Below are positions 60,664 to 64,000 of a stretch of 64,000 nt of DNA, in pieces. The translations under genes were made by a program, and so were the position numbers. This DNA is from Przewalskia tangutica. Taxonomy: Eukaryota > Streptophyta > Magnoliopsida > Solanales > Solanaceae. The stretch's first letter is position 1, and each line of letters opens with the position of its first letter. The stretch spans positions 10,658,307-10,722,306 of the forward strand of contig CM056724.1 in NCBI GenBank assembly GCA_029844215.1. Direction: 5' to 3'. Below the pieces are notes generated by a model, which was given only the letters and a program-made list of their open reading frames with translations, had not been told where the DNA came from and made no database searches.

Positions 60664-62854
60664 ACTGTCCAACCAGAATAAAATGAACTTGTAATGTGAA
60701 ACATGTAATATTCCTTCTAAGTAACGCGATTTGGACTTTGTGAAGCATCAACCACCAGTCCGGTCGAACCAAACAGGGGAGTCTTTGACTATATTTTCAC
60801 GCCCTTACATTTTATTATTTTTGTGGCTTGCCTACTCTCACCCATTTGTCATATTTCTTGCAGGAAGACCGTCCTCGCAAATAGTCGAGGGCGGCCGGAA
60901 GAAAAAAAAAGAAAAGAAAATCATCACAAGAATGAGCTGGAATTATGTTGACGGAAAGAAGTCAGTTTATACAGATTCAACGAAGCATCGCTCTGGGTCC
61001 TATATTTTGTATCTTTATACATATTTGCAAATTCAATTGATATGTCTAGTGTCGATTACATAATTCTTTATCATGCATTTTACAACATAATCATTCCGAA
61101 CTACGCGTGTCTTGATTCTCACCATACGGTGTGATACGTAGGCAACTCATCTTGGGTTCGACACCACCACACCAAAAAAAAAAGGAACATATTTGGTTCA
61201 CCCATTCATTGCATTTATCCAATCACGGACATTCATTATTGCATTTCAATCATTCTATCACATACATTCATTCATGCATTACATTCCTTTCTATCACAGC
61301 CATTCATTTTTTCATTACATTCTTTTTACTTTGCATTAGTCTTATATTGAACAATTATTTGTTTTGCACAACTTTTACTTTTGCATTTCTTTCATGAATG
61401 AATTCTTTTTAAATCATACGTTTTATAACATATCTGAATGAACTACGCACACCTGATTCTCGTCAAAGATGAGATATGTAGGCAGCCCTATTCGGGTTCG
61501 GTACCCTTTATTCAAAAAATACAAAAAAAAAAAAATTATTCAAAATACAAAAAAAATGTGTTATTCAAAAATACAAAAACATTTTTTAAGCATCATTGTT
61601 TGACTTGGTTGATACCAACACAGTTAGGAGTGTGCATAGGAAAAAGAAAAAAATCAATATGGGTTGACTTCGTGGTAAACCATAGATTCTTTTGGTACCT
61701 CTCACTCACACCTGTAATGACATTCTTCATGCTTTTAAGATAAGAACGAAACCAACTTCATCGTCTCATGTGCATTGTGTGGTGAGTTTTAGAATAAGTT
61801 CAATTGCATTGCATTGTGATCTAGAACTTGGCCTGAATGTTTGTTGAGGCGAAATCCTGAGTAACACTCGGTGTAGGAAATGATCGTAGACTTTCTTTGA
61901 CTCATTTGAGTCTTTTCAGCCTACCAAATAACATTATCTGTAGTACACCCCTTTTGAGCCTAAAACTTATTCTTTCGACAACCACATATTACACTTATTC
62001 CCTTTCTGAGTGCGTATGCACTATCCCTCTCTTGGCGTGACCTCCTTGAACGCTTTAGAAATGTGCAAGTGGCTGACAAAATTCTGCGTCGAAGTTTGCA
62101 AGGACAAAAATTATCAAAGTCCCAAAAGGGAAAAGAAAAACACAAATGACGACTTCACAAAAAGAAGAAATCAAAAGCCCCGACATTATAAAAAAAAGAA
62201 TAAAAATGAGAAATAACTTTGGAAAAGGGGGGTTCCAAACAAAAGATTCAAAAAGAAGTCAGTACAGAAAAACTAGGACAAAAAGAAAGTAGGTCAGCAT
62301 TAAAGCACACAACTATCAAGCACAAACGTAGTCCAACGCTCGAGGAAGGATTAGTCACTTTTTACCCAAATGATATTCATCCCTTCCCTCAAACCTACAT
62401 TACAAGCCCGTGACAAGTCCTACATGATCTTATACTAAGGGTTCTCACATTAGTGGATACTTACATGATGACCAAGCCTATGGTATCACAATTGCATGCA
62501 TTGAACATCCTTTTGAGTGTGAGCGTACTTCTCTAAACGTCCCAAAATTCAAAATACTGGAATATATGTGAGAAATGAGACTTTCTTCAGTGAGAGCATT
62601 TGAAACATGAGGATACGTGTAGTTCGAAACCTTAGATGCAAGCAAGTGTGTCGATACTTAGGTGTCTGAGGTACCATTTGAAACAATAGAAATTACTCAG
62701 AAGTCAGTCTCGGTTAGACTGGAAGTAAATAACGGAATTCCTAAGCACAATACTAACTGTTGGTATCAACTGAAGTCAGAACGTGATGTTGTCTTTCCAC
62801 TTTTTTAAAAAAAAAACAAAAAAAAAACAAAAAAAAACAAATATAAAAATTATC
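60664..62854. other. Non-coding repeat DNA with diverged array monomers
   Basis: No gene is seen. Isolated copies of the GAACTACG ... GATACGTAGGCA motif of the array at 62862 occur at about 61097-61165 and 61438-61500, each followed by a poly-A/C patch. This suggests an extended, decayed retroelement leader or satellite-like region. Confidence 0.45.
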
Positions 62855-62861
62855 ATTTTTT

Positions 62862-63325
62862 GCATCACGAACTACGTCTTGACCTGATTCCCTCAGCGGG
62901 ATACGTAGGCGGCCACATTGGCTTCGGTCTCATTTTTTGAAAATTGTACAATCATTTTTTGCATCACGAACTACGTCTTGACCTGATTCCTCAATGGATA
63001 CGTGGCGCCATATCGCTTCGGTCTCATTTTTTGAAAATTGTACAATCATTTTTTGCATCACAAACTACGTCTTGACCTGATTCCCCCAACGGGATACGTA
63101 GGCGGCCACATTGGCTTCGGTCTCATTTTTTGAAAATTGTACAATCATTGTTTGCATCACGAACTACGTCTTGACCTGATTCCTCACGGATACGTGGCGC
63201 CACATCGCTTGGCCACATTTTTTGAAAATTGTACAATCATTTTTTGCGTCACGAACTACGTCTTGACCTGATTCCCTCAGCGGGATACGTAGGCGGCCTA
63301 AATCGGCTTCGGTCACACCATTAGA
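62862..63325. repeat. Tandem array of five 92-99 bp units, alternating two variants
   Basis: Units start GC(A/G)TCAC at 62862, 62961, 63055, 63154 and 63246. All contain AACTACGTCTTGACCTGATTC. Units 1, 3 and 5 have GGGATACGTAGGCGGCC (type A). Units 2 and 4 have the shorter GGATACGTGGCGCCA (type B). TTTTTTGAAAATTGTACAATC links the units. Confidence 0.92.
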
Positions 63326-63329
63326 AATC

Positions 63330-63849
63330 TTCCCATTGGCTTGCGTGCGACAGAATGCGTTTAATTATTCCGAAAAGATATATGAACAATTTCCGCCAGA
63401 GTTAAGTCTTGTCCACGCGCCCCGCATAATGAAAACTGGGACAATTTTGGGAAACGCACCGTGAAGAGATCATAATAAGGATTCCAAAAAGGTGTTCGTT
63501 TGGTCAGAATACGTGTCATATTCGATAAATTCGACAAGGCTTTTATACTTCATACGCATGTCATATGAATGTTTTATTCTGAAAGATGTTTTATGCACAC
63601 CTCATAAAAATGTTCCGTTTTGAAAATACTTTTGGGACACGCTACGTCAAAATTTTTGCTACCAAACATCTCAACGAGATCAGGCAGGGGTTACAGGTCC
63701 AAACAAATCAGGCAAACGAGCAGAAAGATCAAAGCCGCAGAATCAATACGAACCGACCCCCCCCCCCCCCAAACTCACAAGTTTTCTTTGAGTACAGATT
63801 CTTTCCCATTAGTAAAAGCAGAAACAACAGTAAAATCTGGGCGAAACGA
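63330..63849. other. Non-coding flank with a C homopolymer
   Basis: Nothing coding is recognised. A run of about 13 C residues sits near 63757-63770. Confidence 0.35.
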
Positions 63850-64000
63850 CAAACATTCACAACATCCAAAGAAGTCCGCAGAGACTACATCAAGAATCGC
63901 AGATTCAAAGAAGCATTCACAAAGATCCAAAGAAGTTCGTGCAGAGACTACATCAGAATCACAACATTCAAGAAGCATTCGCAGATCCAAAGAAGTCCGC
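63850..64000. repeat. Short tandem repeat reaching the window end
   Basis: ATCCAAAGAAGT(C/T)CG occurs three times (about 63865, 63926 and 63985), with GCAGAGACTACATCA and AAGAAGCATTC between copies. The period is about 60 bp. The array continues beyond the window. Confidence 0.75.

Overview
This window is nuclear DNA from a dicot plant. I place it in the Solanaceae because it carries Solanaceae-type SINEs (TS-, SolS- and Au-like), gypsy LTRs ending in GTCGTGACA, and spliced genes with plant-type introns. It is AT-rich and dominated by transposable elements. Only three protein-coding genes can be reconstructed with confidence.

Genes. (1) A two-domain MATH (TRAF-like) protein gene lies on the minus strand at 15323-18325. 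It has five exons that splice in frame to 290 residues. Its first coding exon is present three times in the window: 459-580, 18204-18325 and 19107-19213. (2) A TRAUCO/Ash2-type SPRY gene lies on the plus strand at 22290-28327. It has two coding exons and 429 residues. The 3' part of exon 1 plus the start of intron 1 is tandemly amplified to four units of about 618 bp. (3) A half-size ABCG transporter of the ABCG12/15 clade lies on the minus strand at 34817-52358. It has nine exons, 691 residues and all ATP-binding motifs. Its sixth intron is stretched to 9 kb by a Ty1/copia element.

Layout. 1-2500: a minus-strand copia LTR, a MATH first-exon copy, a SINE and a Stowaway-like MITE. 2500-14800: nested gypsy LTRs and non-coding retroelement sequence, with an unrelated solo LTR (8352-9837) and a hAT-type MITE (13937-14553). 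15300-19600: the MATH gene and its duplicated first exons. 19600-22240: intergenic sequence with a Stowaway MITE. 22240-28330: the TRAUCO gene with its exon array and SINEs in the intron. 28330-34390: intergenic sequence with a Mutator-like 1-kb terminal-inverted-repeat element (29675-30680) and a TS SINE. 34389-52358: the ABCG gene, with a 62-bp minisatellite just behind its stop codon and several SINEs in its introns. 52600-55730: a decayed minus-strand copia element, whose LTR ends 245 bp upstream of the ABCG start codon, joined to a gypsy LTR remnant. 55730-57830: an unrecognised 196-codon ORF close to a polypurine-tract-like site. 57836-60658: a solo gypsy LTR with a perfect target-site duplication. 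60660-64000: non-coding repeat DNA with an alternating A-B-A-B-A tandem array.

How the parts relate. The three genes are functionally independent: chromatin methylation cofactor, membrane lipid exporter, TRAF-like adaptor. What links them is the way transposons and unequal recombination have reshaped them. I did not find a convincing new biochemical system. The strongest unusual signals are the partial-exon array in TRAUCO, the duplicated MATH first exons, and the minisatellite in the ABCG 3' flank.
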